Positions 44,629 through 53,463 of a stretch of 64,000 nt of DNA are shown piece after piece. A program made the translations under genes and the position numbers. The stretch spans positions 2,673 through 66,672 of the forward strand of contig JABBOH010000012.1 of assembly GCA_019351895.1 (NCBI GenBank), given 5' to 3'. Every line of letters begins with the position of its first letter. Within the stretch, counting starts at the first letter, position 1. Below the pieces are notes generated by a model, which saw nothing but the letters and a program-made list of their open reading frames with translations, was not told the origin of the DNA and ran no database searches. The DNA is from Pseudomonadota bacterium. Lineage in GTDB: Bacteria > Pseudomonadota > Alphaproteobacteria > Acetobacterales > Acetobacteraceae.

Positions 44629-45546
44629 ATGGCAAAAAATCGCGTGCTTCCGCCGCTGCCGAGCCTCCTCGCCTTCGAGGCTGCCGCGCGGCTGCAAAAC
44701 TTCAGCCAAGCCGCCGCCGTTCTCGGCATGACGCAGTCCGCCATCAGCCAGCACGTGACGATGCTGGAGCAGACCATCGGCCAGCCGCTGTTCCGGCGTC
44801 TTCATCGCGGGGTGGTTCTCACCGAGGCCGGGGTGACACTCCATGGTGCGGTGGGGCGCGGCCTCGACACCATCGAATCGGCCATGGCCGAGCTCCGGCG
44901 CGAGCCGCGCATGCCCGCGCTCAGCATCGCGACCGATTTCGGCTTCGCCTCCTTCTGGCTCATGCCGCGGCTGGAGGCCCTGGCCCGCGCCCTGCCCGAG
45001 GTGGAGGTGCGGATCGTGACCTCGCAGCACGCGCCACATCAGGCGCAGCCCGACACGGACGTGACGATCGTCTTCGGCTCCAGCGGCGCGGGTAGCACGC
45101 TGCTCTTCGTGGAAACGGTCGTTCCGGTATGCAGTCCGGCCTTCCTGGAGCGGCATCGAGGCGATGACGGCGCAGTGGACTGGGCCCGGCTACCGCTGCT
45201 CGATCTCGAGGGGCCGGAGCCCGCCCGCTGGCTGAGCTGGCACGACTGGTTCGCGCTCATGCGCCTTTCTCCCCGCCGCAGGCGGGAGACGATGGTTCAC
45301 CTCAACACCTATCCTCTGGTGGTCGAGGCGGCGATGCTCGGCCAGGGCGCGGCGCTTGGCTGGCAGCCGCTGGTCGACCGGCACCTCTCCTCCGGCGCTC
45401 TGGTGGCGATGACGGCGGAGCGGGTGACGACGGACCGCGGCTATGCCCTGATCGAGCCTCCGGCCGCGGCTGGCAACCCCGCCGTACCGGCGTTCCGCCG
45501 CTGGCTGCTGGCCGAATGCGGGACGGGCGGCTCTAGCCCGGCCTGA
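44629..45546 (+). CDS. LysR-family regulator associated with choline sulfatase
   Basis: 305 residues. An N-terminal LysR helix-turn-helix (LPSLLAFEAAARLQNFSQAAAVLGMTQSAISQHVTMLE) is followed by a substrate-binding domain (LSIATDFGFASFWLMPRLEAL). The divergent arrangement with betC is the hallmark of the choline-sulfatase transcription factor. ATG at 44629 was preferred; an ATG at 44608 lies in the same frame. Its stop overlaps the convergent aldolase stop by 14 bases. Confidence 0.88.
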   Translation: MAKNRVLPPLPSLLAFEAAARLQNFSQAAAVLGMTQSAISQHVTMLEQTIGQPLFRRLHRGVVLTEAGVTLHGAVGRGLDTIESAMAELRREPRMPALSIATDFGFASFWLMPRLEALARALPEVEVRIVTSQHAPHQAQPDTDVTIVFGSSGAGSTLLFVETVVPVCSPAFLERHRGDDGAVDWARLPLLDLEGPEPARWLSWHDWFALMRLSPRRRRETMVHLNTYPLVVEAAMLGQGAALGWQPLVDRHLSSGALVAMTAERVTTDRGYALIEPPAAAGNPAVPAFRRWLLAECGTGGSSPA

Positions 45547-46156
45547 CCGCGCGGCAGGCGGCGACCAGCGCGGCGGCCTTGCGCCCCACGATCTCCGCCG
45601 TGTCGCCCGGCTTGTAGATCGAGGATCCGATGCCATAGCCCGCCGCTCCCGCCTCGTGCCAGATGGCGATGTTGTCCGGCGCGATGCCGCCAACCGGGAT
45701 CACCATCGTCCCGGGCGGAAAGATCGCCCGCATGCCGCGAAGCGCGGCGGGGTTCGAGCCCTCGGCAGGGAACAGCTTGATGCAGTCGGCGCCCGCCTGG
45801 AGCAGGCTGAAGGCCTCCGCCGGAGTGAAGAAACCGGGAGCCGCGAACAACCCCAGGCGCTTGGCGGCACGCACGATCGCCGGGTCGGCGTGGGGCGTGA
45901 CGATCAGCCGGCCGCCGACGCCCGCGATTTCATCGACCTGGGCGGGCGTCATCACGGTCCCGGCACCCACCAGCATCCGGTCGCCAAAGTTCTCGGCGAG
46001 CAGACGTATGCTTTCCATCGGAGACGGAGAGTTCAGCGGCACCTCGACGATGACGACGCCCGCCTCCTCCAGCGCCGCGCAAATGCCGATGACCTCATCC
46101 GGGCGGACGCCGCGGAGAATCGCGATGAGGGGTGAGCGCTCAAGCCAGATTTTCAT
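45533..46156 (-). CDS. dgoA: 2-dehydro-3-deoxy-6-phosphogalactonate aldolase
   Basis: 207 residues, class I KDPG/KDPGal aldolase family. Schiff-base Lys127 lies in DCIKLFPAEG, the catalytic Glu38 in VEVPL, and the conserved GAGTV motif is at about 64-68. It cleaves 2-keto-3-deoxy-6-phosphogalactonate to pyruvate and glyceraldehyde 3-phosphate. KDPGal rather than KDPG is preferred because the gene directly follows the specific kinase dgoK with a six-base gap. Confidence 0.88.
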   Translation of the reverse strand: MKIWLERSPLIAILRGVRPDEVIGICAALEEAGVVIVEVPLNSPSPMESIRLLAENFGDRMLVGAGTVMTPAQVDEIAGVGGRLIVTPHADPAIVRAAKRLGLFAAPGFFTPAEAFSLLQAGADCIKLFPAEGSNPAALRGMRAIFPPGTMVIPVGGIAPDNIAIWHEAGAAGYGIGSSIYKPGDTAEIVGRKAAALVAACRAVRPG

Positions 46157-46162
46157 GATTGG

Positions 46163-47062
46163 TCATCCTTCAGATTGGCCCCAGCGGACCTCGGCGGCGA
46201 TGCGGGCAAGCCCGGCCGGCGCCGCCTCGCCCTTGGCGATCCGCACGACGCTCCCGCAGAAGGTGATGGCGTCGGCATAAAGCGCGCAGAGCTTGGTGTC
46301 GCCGATCAGCACGACAGGTCCGGCATCGGGCGCCGCCGCCAGCGCCGCGCGCACCTCATGCCCCAGCAACAGGCCCGAAAGATAGGAAGCGGCGCTGGTC
46401 TCCGAAAGGCGTCCGAAAAGACCGAGCGTGCGGACTCCGAAAAGATGCCGCAGCAGGCCGCCGTCATCGGCGCTGCGGGCAAGGCCGCGCCGCAAGGCCT
46501 CGGGATCGGCCGGCGCGTCGGCCTTCATCATGCGCCCGAGGATCGTATGGCCGCTGAAGGCCGCGAAGGCCTCGCCGGTCATGAAGGTCGAGAAGCCGGT
46601 GATGCGGCCGCCTTCCACCCTTACCCATTTCGAGTGGCTGCCGGGCATGCAGGCGACGCCACCCGCACCGAAGTCCGCGAGCGCGCCGATGATCTGCGTC
46701 TCCTCGCCGCGCATGACCTCGGGCACGCCCGAGTCCTCGAATGTCAGCCCGGGCACGAGCCGCACCTCGGCGCCGTCGTAGGGCACGGGGATGGTGGCCC
46801 CGGCGAGGTCGGAGGTGCCCGCGGGACAAGCGAGATAGGGCGCCTCCACCCAGCCCTGTCGGCTGCCGATCATGCCGGATAGCAACACCCGGCGCTCGCC
46901 CGCATTTGTCCAGGGCAGGATCGCGCGGCGCAGCACCTCCGCGAACCGGCCGCTCTCGACAAAGAGGATGCCGGTCGGCGAGCTCGTCCGGTCGATGACC
47001 CGGCCATCCGCCGCCATGCGGTAGGCGCGGAAGCTGCTGGTGCCCCAATCGACGCCGATCAC
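46163..47062 (-). CDS. dgoK: 2-dehydro-3-deoxygalactonokinase
   Basis: 299 residues from a GTG. The FGGY-like ASKHA fold starts with VDWGTSSFRAYRM, and the C-terminal GDTKLCALYADAI segment is typical of DgoK. It phosphorylates 2-keto-3-deoxygalactonate before DgoA cleavage (De Ley-Doudoroff route). It ends six bases before dgoA. The galactonate dehydratase needed upstream is not in the window. Confidence 0.9.
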   Translation of the reverse strand: MIGVDWGTSSFRAYRMAADGRVIDRTSSPTGILFVESGRFAEVLRRAILPWTNAGERRVLLSGMIGSRQGWVEAPYLACPAGTSDLAGATIPVPYDGAEVRLVPGLTFEDSGVPEVMRGEETQIIGALADFGAGGVACMPGSHSKWVRVEGGRITGFSTFMTGEAFAAFSGHTILGRMMKADAPADPEALRRGLARSADDGGLLRHLFGVRTLGLFGRLSETSAASYLSGLLLGHEVRAALAAAPDAGPVVLIGDTKLCALYADAITFCGSVVRIAKGEAAPAGLARIAAEVRWGQSEG

Positions 47063-47078
47063 GGAACCGTCTCCGTCA

Positions 47079-47483
47079 TCATTCCGCCCGCTCCGCCTCA
47101 GGAAAAGGAAAGTCCATCATCGAAACATGGGCGGCGACGATCCGCCAATGACCGTCGATCCGAACCCAGCTTTGCATCTGCCGCCCGGTCTTGCCCGTCG
47201 AGCGCCGCCGGAACAACGTGCTCGCCGTCCCGAAGTCCTCGCCGTAGGTGGTGATGACGGTGCGCCCAAGCTCGCGGTCGAGATCGGCAGCACCCCGCCC
47301 CTGGCGGAACGCGGCGATCTCGGCGGCCCCATAGAGGTTCTCGCCGCCGCCGTACCGGATCGTGCGCTCGTCGTCCCAGAACAGCGCCGTCAGCGCTGGC
47401 ACGTCATTGGCGATGAAGGCGCGCTCGTAGGCCTCGAAGGCTGCATTGAGCGTGGCGACGGCGCTCGGGATGTTGATGTCCAT
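47079..47483 (-). CDS. hpxZ: HpxZ/AtzH-like SnoaL-fold protein
   Basis: 134 residues with the NTF2/SnoaL fold seen in HpxZ and AtzH: AFEAYERAFIANDVPALTALFWDDERTIRYGGGENLYG and DGHWRIVAAHVSMM. In oxalurate and cyanurate loci this protein accompanies the amidase and its small subunit; some members act on a follow-up intermediate. It starts nine bases after the atzE-like stop on the minus strand and so belongs to the same operon. Confidence 0.83.
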   Translation of the reverse strand: MDINIPSAVATLNAAFEAYERAFIANDVPALTALFWDDERTIRYGGGENLYGAAEIAAFRQGRGAADLDRELGRTVITTYGEDFGTASTLFRRRSTGKTGRQMQSWVRIDGHWRIVAAHVSMMDFPFPEAERAE

Positions 47484-47492
47484 GACGTTCCC

Positions 47493-48905
47493 TCAATCGG
47501 CGAAGGCAGGAGCGACGGGGGCGGCACAGATGCCGGCTTCCTCCAGCGCGCCCGCGGCGCGGATCAGCAGATCCTCCCGCCAGGGCGCGGCGATCAGTTG
47601 CACGCCGATCGGCAACACGCCCTCGGCGTTCTGGAGCGGCACGGCCAGCACCGGCAGGCCGATGCAGGTGATGGGCTGGGTGAACAGGCCGAAGGATGGC
47701 CGCAGCGGCATCCTCTGGCCGTCGACCTCCAGCATCTCCTGCCCCAGCGGCTGGGCGGGCACGGCGGTCGCGGGGGCCACCAGCACGTCCCAATCCGCGA
47801 ACAGCTCCGCCATCGCCTGCCGCCAGAGGGCGCGCACCTTCTGCGCGTGGAGATACCACTGGGCCGGGACGAGGCTGCCCGCGAGCAGCCGGTCGCGCGA
47901 CAGCGGCTCCAGATCGGCCCGGCGCTCTCGCAGGTGGTGGAGGTGCTGCTGCGCGCCCTCGCTCGCCGTGATGATGAAGGCGGCGGAGCGGCCGGCCGCC
48001 GTCAGCGCAGGAGCGGCGACAGGCTGCGCCTGCAGGAACTCGGCCACGCGGGCGACCGCCGCGCGCGCGGCGTCCCCCAGCGGCGCGTCAAAATAGCCTG
48101 TCAGCCGTCCGACGCGCAGCCCCTTGGTGCCATGCCGGAGGAGCTCGGCCACCGGCTCGACGGCGCGCGGCGTTTGCCCGGCATCCGCCGGGTCCCGCCC
48201 CTGCAGCGCGTCATAGGCAATGGCGAGGTCGGCGACGGATCGGGCGAAGGGCCCGATATGGTCGAGACTGGGGACGAAGGCGATGGAGCCCGCGCGCGAC
48301 AGGCGGCCGTAGGTCGGCTTCAGCCCGAAGATGCCGTTGAGGCTGGCGGGAACCCGGATCGACCCGTTGGTGTCCGTGCCGAGCGTCAGCGGCACGAGCC
48401 CGGCGGCGACCGCCGCGCCCGACCCGCCGGACGAGCCGCCGGAGCTGCGCGCCGGATCATGGGGATTGCGGACAGGGCCGTAATGGCTGTTCTCGGTCGT
48501 GAATCCATAGGCGTATTCATCCATGTTGAGCGCGCCGATGCAGACGCCGCCGGCCTCGCGCAGGCGCGCGACGGCCCAGCCATCCACGGCGGCGGGCGGG
48601 CGGTCGCGCTCGATGATGCTGCCGGCGAGCGTGGTCACGCCCGCGATGTCGAACAGGTTCTTGACCGCGAAGGGCACGCCGGCGAGCGGCCCGACCGGCT
48701 CCCCGCGTGCGAGCGCGGCATCGACCGCCGCGGCGTCGGCCATCGCGCGGTCCGCGGTGATTTGAGTGAAGGCGTTCACCGCAGGGTTCAACCGGCGGGC
48801 GCGGTCGAGCGTCGCACGCGCGACTTCCGTCGCCGAGCAGGTGCCGTTGCGGATGTCGGCGGCGATCTCGGTTGCGGTTTCGGAAGCGAGGCTCTTGGCG
48901 GTCAC
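47493..48905 (-). CDS. atzE: AtzE-family amidase
   Basis: 470 residues, amidase-signature family. The catalytic triad is Lys82 (GVPFAVKNLFD), cis-Ser158 (GGSSGGSG) and Ser182 (TDTNGSIR). The small subunit gene lies directly upstream with a GTGA overlap. In cyanuric acid pathways AtzE hydrolyses 1-carboxybiuret; in HpxY-type loci related enzymes act on oxalurate. Neither AtzD nor purine genes are here, so the substrate is open. Confidence 0.86.
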   Translation of the reverse strand: MTAKSLASETATEIAADIRNGTCSATEVARATLDRARRLNPAVNAFTQITADRAMADAAAVDAALARGEPVGPLAGVPFAVKNLFDIAGVTTLAGSIIERDRPPAAVDGWAVARLREAGGVCIGALNMDEYAYGFTTENSHYGPVRNPHDPARSSGGSSGGSGAAVAAGLVPLTLGTDTNGSIRVPASLNGIFGLKPTYGRLSRAGSIAFVPSLDHIGPFARSVADLAIAYDALQGRDPADAGQTPRAVEPVAELLRHGTKGLRVGRLTGYFDAPLGDAARAAVARVAEFLQAQPVAAPALTAAGRSAAFIITASEGAQQHLHHLRERRADLEPLSRDRLLAGSLVPAQWYLHAQKVRALWRQAMAELFADWDVLVAPATAVPAQPLGQEMLEVDGQRMPLRPSFGLFTQPITCIGLPVLAVPLQNAEGVLPIGVQLIAAPWREDLLIRAAGALEEAGICAAPVAPAFAD

Positions 48906-49087
48906 GGCAGGAAGACCGGGGCGGGATCGGTCTCGGGACCGACGGGACAGTCGAGCGCGGGAGCGGCGAACCGCATGACGAGCGCGAACGCCGCCGTCAC
49001 CCGCTCGGTCTCGGCCGCGTCGAGGTTCAGGCCCTGCAGCACCGCCGCCGCGCGCACGTAGTCTGCCGGATCGAAAGCCTCATCCAT
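48902..49087 (-). CDS. atzG: AtzG-like small amidase subunit
   Basis: 61 residues, helical, of the AtzG/HpxX type (DUF4089): DPADYVRAAAVLQGLNLDAAETERVTAAF, then RFAAPALDCPV. In the known complex AtzG is a small partner that binds AtzE, like GatC with GatA. It is coupled to the atzE-like gene by overlap. It precedes by position the MBL-fold hydrolase gene on the same strand. Confidence 0.85.
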   Translation of the reverse strand: MDEAFDPADYVRAAAVLQGLNLDAAETERVTAAFALVMRFAAPALDCPVGPETDPAPVFLP

Positions 49088-49155
49088 GCTCGGATCTCCT
49101 GCTCATATCGCGCCAGCTTGCCTCAGCCGTGGCCGCCCCGCCAGCCACCGTGCCG

Positions 49156-50226
49156 CTATAGCGGGAAGAGCCGCGTCTCGCCGAAGCTCAGGGTCGTGAA
49201 GTCATCCGCGTCGAGACCCGCCTCGGACCGGGCGCGGGCGAGCGCCGCCTCGGGCTCGTCGATCGGCTCGTCCGTCAGCTGGAAGGTGCCGAAATGCATG
49301 CCGACCGAGCGGCGCGCGCCAAGTGCCCGATGCGCCGCCACCGCCTCGTGCGGGTTCACATGCACCGACGCCATGATGCTGCGCGGCTCGTACGCGCCGA
49401 TCGGGAGCAAGGCGAGGTCGGGGGCACCGAGCCTTCGCCCGATCTCGGCCCAATGGCGCCCCGCGCCCGAGTCACCGGCGAAGAACACGCGCCGCGCCCC
49501 CGCCTCCAGCATGAAGCCGGACCACAGGCAGCGTCTCCTGTCCCAAAGCGTGCGGGCGGAGAAGTGCCGTGCCGGCGTCGCGGTCACGCGCAAGCCACCC
49601 GTAATAACCGTCTCCTGCCACCAGTCGAGTTCGGTTACGCGCCCGGGTTCGGCCGCATCGAACCCGGCCTTGGCGAGGTGCCGGGCATTGGCGAGCGGCG
49701 TCACGACTATCGGGTTGTCGCGACGGCGGATCGCGCGGAGGCTCGGCAGGTCCATGTGGTCGTAGTGGTTGTGCGAGACCAGTAGCAGGTCGATCTTCGG
49801 CAGGTCGGCAAGGAGCCGGCCGGGCGGTCGCGCCCGCTTCGGCCCCGCCCAGGAGACCGGCGAACAGCGTTCCGAGAAGATGGGGTCGGTCAGGATGGTG
49901 AGCCCCGCGAAACGCAGCAGGAAGGTGCTGTGCCCGATGAAGGTCGCGGACACCTCGCTGCCGGACGGCGGCCGGTGCGGGTCGCCCGTTGGTGCCGGGT
50001 CCGGCGGCTGGGGCGGCCAGACGTGCCGCTCGCCGCCGAAACGCCAGCGGAGGAGCGCCAGTCCGCGGCTGCGGCTGCTCCCGCGCGCACGGCTGCTTCC
50101 GCCGGGAGGGCTCTCGCCCGACGGCGGTGCTGCCAGTTCCGGCGCTTGGGCCGGGAGAAGGCTCGGGGGGTTGAAGAACGTCTCGCCGTCGAAGTGGTCC
50201 GAGAGCGGATAGCGAGTCTGGGGCAA
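49156..50226 (-). CDS. MBL-fold metallohydrolase (UlaG/NAPE-PLD-like)
   Basis: About 356 residues. A two-metal beta-lactamase-fold hydrolase with SHNHYDHMD, a zinc-ligand His in TPARHFSART and FAGDSGAGRHW. The family includes NAPE-PLD-like phospholipases and UlaG-type lactonases. The proline- and arginine-rich stretch after FFNPPSLLPAQ is a normal insert. TTG at 50226 was chosen since similarity starts there; upstream frame mirrors the LacI gene. It sits between the sugar locus and the amidase module. Confidence 0.8.
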   Translation of the reverse strand: MPQTRYPLSDHFDGETFFNPPSLLPAQAPELAAPPSGESPPGGSSRARGSSRSRGLALLRWRFGGERHVWPPQPPDPAPTGDPHRPPSGSEVSATFIGHSTFLLRFAGLTILTDPIFSERCSPVSWAGPKRARPPGRLLADLPKIDLLLVSHNHYDHMDLPSLRAIRRRDNPIVVTPLANARHLAKAGFDAAEPGRVTELDWWQETVITGGLRVTATPARHFSARTLWDRRRCLWSGFMLEAGARRVFFAGDSGAGRHWAEIGRRLGAPDLALLPIGAYEPRSIMASVHVNPHEAVAAHRALGARRSVGMHFGTFQLTDEPIDEPEAALARARSEAGLDADDFTTLSFGETRLFPL

Positions 50227-50255
50227 GCGCTGGGCACTTTCGTCAGGTGAGCGAC

Positions 50256-51362
50256 TTATGTCGTCTCGCGCTCGAGGATGCGATAGGGGACGACCCTCGA
50301 TTCCGGTGCGAGACGCCGGCCGGCGCGCGCTTCCTCGATCGAGCGCCACAGCAATGTGCCCGCTGCCATGCCGATCTCGACAGGCTCGACCGACACCGTG
50401 GTGATGCGGGGATGGCAGCAGCGCGCCACCTCGAAATCCCCGAAGCCCGCGATCGCGATCCTGCCCGGAACCGCCCAGCCGCGGCGATGGCACTCCATCA
50501 GCGCGCCGAATGCCGAGAGGTCGGAGACGCAGACGACTGCGTCCACGTCCGGCCATTCCGCCATCATCTGCGCCATGGCCTCTCCGCCCTGCTCCATGCT
50601 GATCGGCGGCTGCCCGAAGGAGACGATGCGCCCGGGCGGCAAGCCCAGCGCCTCGACCGCCCGCACATAGCCGAACCGCCGGTCAGCGCCGCGCGTATCC
50701 CGCATGCTGGTGCCGCCGATGAAGCCGATGCGCCGATAGCCGCGCAGATGCAGCCGGACCACCAGCGCGTGGACCGCATCGGCGTTGGAGAAGCCGACGA
50801 CATGCTCGATCGGACCCGTGGGCAGATCCCAGGTTTCGATCACGGGCACGCCCGCGCTTTGCAGCAACCGCCGCGCCTTGGGCGTGTGTCGGCCGCCTGT
50901 CACGACCACGCCCTCCGGCCGGCGGCGCAGCATCGCCTCGATCAGCCGCTCCTCCTTCTCCAGCGTGTAGTCGGTGGCGCCGAGCAGAAGCTGCAACCCG
51001 CTCGCCTCCAGCGCGCGTTCCATCCCGCGTGCGGTATCGGAGAAGTTCGAGTTGTTGAGAGACGGGATCAGCGCGGCGACAAAGCTGGAGCGCTTGGACG
51101 AGAGCGTGCCCGCCGTCTGGTCGAGCACGTAGCCGAGTTCCTCGACCGCCTTCAGAATCCGCTGACGGGTCTTGGGCGACACGGCCCCGTCGGACTTCAG
51201 CGCGCGCGAGACCGTCATGGCCGAGACACCGGCGCGCCGCGCCACATCCGTCATTTTCGGCGCCGGCTGATGCGCAGGCTGAGCCGCCGCCTGCGCGGGC
51301 GCCTGCGTCAGCCCATCATCTGGCGATGAACTGTCACCAGCCGTAGGGATGGGCGTTGACAT
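50256..51362 (-). CDS. LacI/GntR-type transcriptional regulator of the sugar locus
   Basis: Up to 368 residues. The LacI helix-turn-helix reads MTDVARRAGVSAMTVSRALKS and the sugar-binding domain carries VAALIPSLNNSNFSD and GFIGGTSMRDTRGADRR. The second Met of the frame (51362) was chosen; an ATG at 51254 begins right at the HTH, and about 36 residues precede it otherwise. It overlaps the lactonase gene. It probably controls this operon, sensing a sugar acid or its lactone. Confidence 0.87.
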   Translation of the reverse strand: MSTPIPTAGDSSSPDDGLTQAPAQAAAQPAHQPAPKMTDVARRAGVSAMTVSRALKSDGAVSPKTRQRILKAVEELGYVLDQTAGTLSSKRSSFVAALIPSLNNSNFSDTARGMERALEASGLQLLLGATDYTLEKEERLIEAMLRRRPEGVVVTGGRHTPKARRLLQSAGVPVIETWDLPTGPIEHVVGFSNADAVHALVVRLHLRGYRRIGFIGGTSMRDTRGADRRFGYVRAVEALGLPPGRIVSFGQPPISMEQGGEAMAQMMAEWPDVDAVVCVSDLSAFGALMECHRRGWAVPGRIAIAGFGDFEVARCCHPRITTVSVEPVEIGMAAGTLLWRSIEEARAGRRLAPESRVVPYRILERETT

Positions 51363-52239
51363 AGATCGCGTAAAGCGAGGTTTGCGCGGTGATGTAGAGG
51401 CGGTTGCGCTTCGGTCCGCCGAAGGTGAGGTTGGAGACGCTCTCACCGATCGGGATGCGGCCGATCGGGCTCCCGTCCGGCGCGTAGATTGTCACGCCGT
51501 CGCCCGCCGAGGTCCAGACATTGCCCTCCCGATCGACGCGGAAGCCGTCATAGACGCCGCTCTCCAGCGTTGCGAAGACGCCGTGCGGCCGGACGGTGCG
51601 CCCATCGGGCTGCACCGCATAGGTCACGATCTGGCGCGGATGCGTCGGCACGTGGCTCACGCCGGTATCGGCGACGTGGAGCAGGCTCTCGTCCGGTGAG
51701 AACGCAAGTCCGTTGGGCCTGACCATGTCGGTCACGACCGCGGCGACCTCACCCGTCGCCGGATCGAGACGATAGACGTAGGAGGCGCCGATCTCGGATT
51801 GCGCCGCATGGCCTTCGTAATGGCTGTCGATGCCGTAGGTGGGATCGGTGAACCAGATCGTGCCGTCGCGCTTCACGACGGCGTCGTTCGGCGAGTTGAA
51901 GCGCTTGCCCTCGAACCGGTCGGCGAGCGTGATCCAGCGCCCGTCATGCTCAAGCCGCGAGATGCGCCGCCCGCTGTGCTCGCAGGCGATGACGCGGCCG
52001 AGATCGTCGAGCGTGTGGCCGTTGTGATGGCCGCAGGGATGCTCGAAGACGCTAACCGAGCCGTCGGTTTCGTCGAAACGCATCAGGCTGTCGCGCGGGA
52101 TGTCCGACCACAGCAGGCTTTTCGCCGCCGGAACATAGACGGGTCCCTCGGCCCAGCGCGTGCCGGTGTAGAGCTTCTCGAGCTTCGCATGCGAGATGAT
52201 CAGCCGCCTGAAGCGCGGGTCGAGTACCTCATAGGTCAT
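51334..52239 (-). CDS. SMP-30/gluconolactonase-family lactonase
   Basis: 301 residues, six-bladed beta-propeller with the metal-site segments RWAEGPVYVP, FNSPNDAVVKRDGTIWFTDPTYG and RPNGLAFSPDESLLHV. The family hydrolyses sugar lactones to aldonic acids. It lies between the ABC importer genes and the LacI regulator. Its substrate is probably the lactone formed by the SDR enzyme upstream (56136). ATG at 52239 was chosen as it precedes the conserved part. Confidence 0.88.
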   Translation of the reverse strand: MTYEVLDPRFRRLIISHAKLEKLYTGTRWAEGPVYVPAAKSLLWSDIPRDSLMRFDETDGSVSVFEHPCGHHNGHTLDDLGRVIACEHSGRRISRLEHDGRWITLADRFEGKRFNSPNDAVVKRDGTIWFTDPTYGIDSHYEGHAAQSEIGASYVYRLDPATGEVAAVVTDMVRPNGLAFSPDESLLHVADTGVSHVPTHPRQIVTYAVQPDGRTVRPHGVFATLESGVYDGFRVDREGNVWTSAGDGVTIYAPDGSPIGRIPIGESVSNLTFGGPKRNRLYITAQTSLYAIYVNAHPYGW

Positions 52240-52336
52240 GCCGTGGTCCTTGTCGTCGCGTCGAAGTTGATGGGAGCTTTCGGCAGCAGCGCTTCTTTTG
52301 GCGAACGAAGCAAAAACTCCCATCCGATCCAGCTGT

Positions 52337-53437
52337 CTACTTCACGCCCCAGATCGCCTTGTAATGATCGCGGTAGCCGTTATCCGGGTCGAAGGTGTTC
52401 TGCGGGCCGCCGTCGAAGGCGATGTTGGCCTTCGTCACGATATGGAAAGGCGAGACATAGCCGGACCACGGTTGCCCCGCGAATGCACGGTTCATCTCAT
52501 CCACCAGTTGCCATCCCTGCAGGTTGAGCGGCTCCGCGACCGTCACCGCCTGATACTGCCCGGCACGGATACGCTCGTAGGCCGATTTCGAACCGTCTCC
52601 GGCAGCAACCGCCTTGGGATTGCCCGTGCCGGAAATGCCGGCATCCTCCAGCGAAGGCCCCATGAAGTCATAGTAGATGTCGTTGATCGCCAGCGAATCT
52701 GTCCACTTCGAGCCGAACTTCTCGAGCAGCGAGGTCGTCAACTGCGGCATCCGGCTGGAGGTGTCCGCGATCGGCGTGTTCTCATAGGCGAGCACCTTGC
52801 CGCCCAAGGCCAGGATGTCCTTCTTCATCTCCTGCGCCTTGGCGACGGCGATAGAATATTGGCTGTCAGTGAAGATGACGACTGCCGGATGGCCGCCCGC
52901 ATCGACATAGGCCCAAAACGCGGCGGCCTTCGAGACCAGCATCGGGTCGGTCGTGACGTTGACGTGGACCGCAGTACCCGCGATGGGGCCGACTGCCGCG
53001 CCCGCGTGCCAGGCGACGATCGGGATACCGGCGCTTTGCGCCGCCTGCAGCCCCGGGCGCTGTTCGATCGGGTCGAAGCCCTCGATGACGATGCCGTCCG
53101 GCTTCAGGGCCAGCGCCTGGCTGAATGCCGAGGTGCGGCCCGAGACGGTGCCCGCGCCGTCGATCACGCGGACCTTCCAGCCGACGACCTTGGCCGCCTC
53201 CTTGAAGCCGTCGGTGACGCCGAGAATGCCGCCGTTCTTGAGGTCGCCCGCGAGCACCACGATCGTCTTGCCCTCCACCGCCTTGGGTCCGGTCGTCGGA
53301 CCATCCCAGGTCGTCACATGCTGGGCGTATTTCGCGAGGAACGCCTTCGCGTCCGACATCTGGTCGGCCCGCGCATGGCCGACCGTCAGGGCCGTCGCGA
53401 TCGCGGCGCAGGCGAACAGCTTCAGTCTCGTTTTCAT
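52337..53437 (-). CDS. Sugar ABC transporter periplasmic binding protein
   Basis: 366 residues with a Sec signal peptide (KTRLKLFACAAIATALTVGHARA) and a type I periplasmic-binding-protein fold (KTIVVLAGDLKNGGILGVTDGFKEAA; PDGIVIEGFDP). It belongs to the ribose/galactose-type group (Peripla_BP_4). ATG at 53437 has GGGAGACG upstream. It is part of a binding protein, permease and ATPase operon. The sugar cannot be named from sequence. Confidence 0.9.
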   Translation of the reverse strand: MKTRLKLFACAAIATALTVGHARADQMSDAKAFLAKYAQHVTTWDGPTTGPKAVEGKTIVVLAGDLKNGGILGVTDGFKEAAKVVGWKVRVIDGAGTVSGRTSAFSQALALKPDGIVIEGFDPIEQRPGLQAAQSAGIPIVAWHAGAAVGPIAGTAVHVNVTTDPMLVSKAAAFWAYVDAGGHPAVVIFTDSQYSIAVAKAQEMKKDILALGGKVLAYENTPIADTSSRMPQLTTSLLEKFGSKWTDSLAINDIYYDFMGPSLEDAGISGTGNPKAVAAGDGSKSAYERIRAGQYQAVTVAEPLNLQGWQLVDEMNRAFAGQPWSGYVSPFHIVTKANIAFDGGPQNTFDPDNGYRDHYKAIWGVK

Positions 53438-53463
53438 CAACGTCGTCTCCCGTTTGGATTTTG

